Source of the DNA: CAYJAZ01 sp964369185
GTDB taxonomy: Bacteria; Desulfobacterota; Desulfovibrionia; Desulfovibrionales; Desulfovibrionaceae
Length of the DNA stretch: 23,277 nt
NCBI GenBank assembly: GCA_964369185.1
Contig: CAYJEN010000024.1
Span: 1-23,277 of the forward strand
Direction: 5' to 3'
Numbering within the stretch: the first letter of the stretch is position 1; the number at the start of each line of letters is the position of its first letter. Positions 20,799 through 23,277 of this stretch are shown here, piece by piece. A program made the translations under genes and the position numbers. The notes under the pieces are model-generated. The model did not search any database. It was not told the DNA's origin and saw only the letters and a list, made by a program, of their open reading frames with translations.

Positions 20799-21914
20799 AT
20801 GAAGATTGCTATGTATCAAGTAGTAAATTCGTCAATCAGTCAAGCTGGTTGCAAGTCTATATCTAAGAATAGTTCAGAATTTTCTTTGCAGACTCTCGGT
20901 GGTAGTTTAAACTCACAAGAGCAATCTACATCTACATCTTCAAAACAGTGCAGTGCTAATCCGGAAGCAGGAGTTGGCGGTCAGGCTATTATTGAGGGCA
21001 TTATGATGCGCTCACAAAATAGATATGCCTTAGCTGTGCGCTTATCGAATGGAAAAATTCATGTAGAATCTAAACCTTGGTATAGATTCTCTACAAAGCC
21101 ACTCTATCAAAAACCATTCTTTAGAGGATTTCCTTTACTGGTTGAAACTCTTATTAATGGTATAAAAACTCTTAATCGTTCTGCTGAACTCTCAAGTATT
21201 CACGATGAAGAGCCTTTAACACAAAAACAATTGCTTCTTACTTTGTTTTTTTCAATTCTCATGGCAATTGGGCTATTTGTGGTTCTTCCCCACGCGCTTT
21301 CATTTGCTATGCAGTACTTTGAATTAGCAGGAGATGTACAGACCTTTTCTTTTCAAGTATGGGACGGATTATTCAAATTTATAGTCTTTTTCCTTTATCT
21401 TGCCGGAATTTCTCTTATCCCCGATGTTAGAAGAGTTTTTCAGTTTCATGGAGCTGAACATAAATCTATTTCAGCTTATGAAAAATGTAGAGAAGGGCAA
21501 GTAGTTGACATCAATCTCGTTCGTAAGCAATCTCGCTTGCATCCAAGATGCGGAACAACATTTCTTTTGTTCGTTCTTTCTATAGCAATTCTTATACACA
21601 CTATATTTCTTCCTCCCCTGCTTTGGCTATGGGAGCCACAATCAGAAGTTTTAAAACATACTATTGTGTTAATTATCAAAATTGCTTTGATGATTCCTAT
21701 TTCTGCTTTAGCCTATGAGCTTATACGCCTTTCATCTAAATCTGACGGTTTTTTTGGATTTATACTTAAAGCTCCGGGATTATTATTGCAATTACTCACT
21801 ACTCGTGAACCGGAAGATGAACACCTAGAAGTTGCCTTAGTAGCTCTAAAAGCTGCTTTAGGTGAAAATGCAAAACATACCATTATAACCTCAGATGATA
21901 CAAATTTGGAGTAA
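20799..21914 (+). CDS. YqhQ/DUF1385 family membrane protein
   Basis: This 371-residue inner-membrane protein has the conserved DUF1385 blocks GVGGQAIIEGIMMRS (58-72), FFRGFPLLVETLINGIKTLNRSAE, FQFHGAEHKSISAYE (215-228) and RLHPRCGTTFLL (246-257), with about four hydrophobic helices between 144 and 310. The conserved His, Glu and Cys residues suggest a metal or redox site, but the function of the family is not established. Residues 1-57 are a Ser/Gln/Asn-rich extension outside the conserved region, and the start is uncertain. The ATG at 20799 is 12 bases from GGGAGG, which is better spaced to an out-of-frame ATG at 20792. It ends 2 bases before prfA, the order I associate with Desulfovibrio relatives. 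Confidence 0.85.
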   Translation: MKIAMYQVVNSSISQAGCKSISKNSSEFSLQTLGGSLNSQEQSTSTSSKQCSANPEAGVGGQAIIEGIMMRSQNRYALAVRLSNGKIHVESKPWYRFSTKPLYQKPFFRGFPLLVETLINGIKTLNRSAELSSIHDEEPLTQKQLLLTLFFSILMAIGLFVVLPHALSFAMQYFELAGDVQTFSFQVWDGLFKFIVFFLYLAGISLIPDVRRVFQFHGAEHKSISAYEKCREGQVVDINLVRKQSRLHPRCGTTFLLFVLSIAILIHTIFLPPLLWLWEPQSEVLKHTIVLIIKIALMIPISALAYELIRLSSKSDGFFGFILKAPGLLLQLLTTREPEDEHLEVALVALKAALGENAKHTIITSDDTNLE

Positions 21915-21916
21915 AA

Positions 21917-22984
21917 ATGTTCGCTAAATTACAAAATTATAAAGAAAAATATCTTGAACTTGAGCAACAACTCTCAGATCCTGCTATTTTCCAAGATCAA
22001 GACCTCTATAAAAAAACAACAAAAGCTCATGCTGACTTGCGTGAAATTGTTGCAATGTATGATGAATACACATCTTTAAACGAGCAATACGCTGAAAATA
22101 AAGAACTTCTTGAAGATAGCGATGCAGATATTCGTGAAATGGCTCAAGAAGAAATTAAAGCGATTGAAGAAAAACTTCCTGAAATCGAACAAAAAATTAA
22201 AATTCTTCTTCTTCCAACCGATCCGCTCGATGAGAAAAACATTATTCTTGAAGTACGTGCCGGAACAGGCGGTGACGAAGCTTCTATCTTCGCCGGCGAC
22301 TTATTCCGTATGTATTGCAGATACGCTGAAACTATGAAATGGAAAGTTGAAGTTCTTTCTGAAAGCCCTTCCGAAACAGGCGGTTACAAAGAGGTTATCG
22401 CTATCATTTCTGGTGACAGAGTATATTCAAGACTAAAATACGAATCAGGCACTCACCGTGTTCAGCGTGTTCCTGAAACAGAATCACAAGGCAGAATCCA
22501 TACCTCAGCAGCAACCGTTGCTGTTATGGCAGAAGCTAACGAAGTTGAACTTGACCTTAAAACAGAAGATATTCGTGTAGACGTTTACCGCGCATCAGGT
22601 GCGGGTGGTCAGCACGTTAACAAAACTGAATCTGCTGTTCGCTTGACTCACATCCCTACAGGTATCGTTGTTACTTGCCAAGATGAAAAATCTCAGCATA
22701 AAAATAAAGCTAGAGCAATGAAAGTTCTTGCTTCACGTATCCTTCAAGTTGAACAAGATAAAGTTCACAACGAACAAGCTGCTGAAAGAAAATCTCAAGT
22801 AGGTTCGGGTGACCGTTCTGAACGAATCAGAACTTATAACTTCCCACAAGGACGTTTGACAGATCACCGCATTAACCTTACACTCTATTCACTTGAAAAA
22901 GTTATGGAAGGTGAGATTACAGCTATTATCGATGCTTTAGTTACTCATGCGCAAGCAGAAGCACTAAAAGGTCAAAGCGAGTAA
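21917..22984 (+). CDS. prfA: Peptide chain release factor 1
   Basis: RF1 recognises UAA and UAG stop codons and triggers peptidyl-tRNA hydrolysis. The 355 residues match the family. The catalytic GGQ is at 230-232 (SGAGGQHVNKTESAVRLTHIPTG), the tripeptide anticodon of the PxT type is Pro186-Glu-Thr188 (RVPETESQGRIHTSA), and the domain 1 coiled coil spans about 1-95. GSGDRSERIRTYNFPQGRLTDHRINLTLY is fully conserved. The start is 2 bases after the DUF1385 stop codon, with the GGAG inside that gene's last codons, so the two are coupled. The methylase gene prmC, which often follows prfA, is not the next gene here. Confidence 0.97.
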   Translation: MFAKLQNYKEKYLELEQQLSDPAIFQDQDLYKKTTKAHADLREIVAMYDEYTSLNEQYAENKELLEDSDADIREMAQEEIKAIEEKLPEIEQKIKILLLPTDPLDEKNIILEVRAGTGGDEASIFAGDLFRMYCRYAETMKWKVEVLSESPSETGGYKEVIAIISGDRVYSRLKYESGTHRVQRVPETESQGRIHTSAATVAVMAEANEVELDLKTEDIRVDVYRASGAGGQHVNKTESAVRLTHIPTGIVVTCQDEKSQHKNKARAMKVLASRILQVEQDKVHNEQAAERKSQVGSGDRSERIRTYNFPQGRLTDHRINLTLYSLEKVMEGEITAIIDALVTHAQAEALKGQSE

Positions 22985-22999
22985 GATAGAATTTGATTT

Positions 23000-23118
23000 G
23001 CCTTCGGCGACCAAAGGGAATGATTCCCTTTGTAAATCCCTTTTCTTTTTTTCACAAGCTCAAAAAAGGAAAAAGTTTTTTCAAAAAAATTATTTCCTTT
23101 AGTGTCAAAGTAAGGATA
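23000..23118 (+). repeat. Two-hairpin dispersed repeat, copy D, acting as prfA terminator
   Basis: The copy begins GCCTTCGGCGA. Hairpin 1 has perfect 10-base arms around one base (CAAAGGGAAT and ATTCCCTTTG, 23012-23032). Hairpin 2 (23039-23052 with 23062-23075, loop CACAAGCTC) is followed directly by six T residues (23076-23081), a textbook terminator for prfA. The tail TCAAAAAAATT, TTTCCTTT, GTCAAAG, TAAG matches that of copy B. The gap to the next gene contains nothing else except a possible promoter. Confidence 0.8.
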
Positions 23119-23139
23119 CTTTCTTTGAACTTGTAAGAG

Positions 23140-23145
23140 TATAAT
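23140..23145 (+). promoter_or_regulatory. Candidate -10 element for the gene at 23219
   Basis: TATAAT is a perfect -10 hexamer about 75 bases before the ATG at 23219 and just after repeat copy D. The -35 position at 17-base spacing (TACTTT) is poor. A promoter is expected here because copy D should terminate the prfA transcript. Confidence 0.4.
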
Positions 23146-23218
23146 TCACTTATATTTTGCCTTACAATTGTAACAAATATCACTTAGAATGCTTTAACTT
23201 TACTAGGAAAACACCTCA

Positions 23219-23277
23219 ATGTCTGACTTCAAAGATTTACCGGATTTTTCAAAAAATAACGGACTTATCAGCGCAAT
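23219..23277 (+). CDS. hisI: N-terminus of a probable phosphoribosyl-AMP cyclohydrolase (partial)
   Basis: Only 19 codons are present before the window ends: MSDFKDLPDFSKNNGLISA. The short acidic start followed by DF-K-NGLI-A resembles HisI, in which the next residues would be an I-QD--TGEVLM-AYMN block. HisI opens the purine ring of phosphoribosyl-AMP in histidine synthesis and would draw on the PRPP made by prs. An AGGA lies 12 bases before the ATG, rather far. The assignment is tentative because of the very short sequence. Confidence 0.45.
   Translation, partial: MSDFKDLPDFSKNNGLISA

Noticed and set aside
1..23277. CRISPR arrays, rRNA genes, phage genes or a defence island
   Set aside because: I saw no regularly spaced direct repeats, no rRNA-like segments, and no transposase, integrase, nuclease-helicase or toxin-antitoxin pairs in any frame.

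Overview
The window is an AT-rich, densely packed bacterial chromosome segment with a Gram-negative gene set: kdsA for LPS core, a periplasmic OmpH/Skp-like chaperone, dksA and two-subunit glycyl-tRNA synthetase. The gene orders rpmE - YqhQ/DUF1385 - prfA and ispE - tRNA-Gln - prs - rplY, a sigma-54 promoter, and an intergenic repeat built around GGCGACCAAAGGG together suggest a low-GC member of the Desulfovibrionales (Desulfovibrio-like Desulfobacterota). This placement is inferred from gene order and protein resemblance, without a database search. No prophage, CRISPR array, rRNA or intact transposase is visible. Nearly all genes are housekeeping.

Layout. 1-611 (+): the tail of an unknown gene, then rnhA overlapping it. 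612-862: a possible TA-flanked inverted-repeat element and the gcvH terminator. 863-6589 (-): gcvT-gcvH; an AI-2E family membrane protein; and a probable unit of 4-OT tautomerase, alpha/beta-hydrolase with a large membrane domain, and kdsA. 6806-12226 (+): glyQ-glyS, then a DHH phosphoesterase, a rhomboid protease and diacylglycerol kinase with short gaps. 12206-13860 (-): dksA, an iron-sulfur-flavoprotein-like reductase and comF, converging on and overlapping dgkA. 13987-19357 (-): HAD phosphatase, rplY, prs, tRNA-Gln(UUG), ispE, thyX and an OmpH/Skp-like gene, with clear terminators between several of them. 19470-20267 (+): a sigma-54-promoted serine-rich protein of unknown function with its own strong terminator. 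20428-23277 (+): rpmE, YqhQ/DUF1385, prfA and the first codons of a probable hisI.

Functional themes are translation (glyQS, tRNA-Gln, rplY, rpmE, prfA, dksA), nucleotide and one-carbon supply (prs, thyX, gcvT/H), isoprenoid and envelope biogenesis (ispE, kdsA, dgkA, OmpH-like) and membrane proteolysis.

The most unusual material lies between or beside the genes: the monocistronic sigma-54 gene at 19470-20267; three copies of a two-hairpin dispersed repeat at 17551-17690, 17840-17946 and 23000-23118, plus one degenerate single-hairpin copy; a 139-bp TA-flanked element at 638-776; and hairpins at the predicted mRNA 5' ends of two ribosomal-protein genes. I do not see a clear new multi-gene defence or mobile system.
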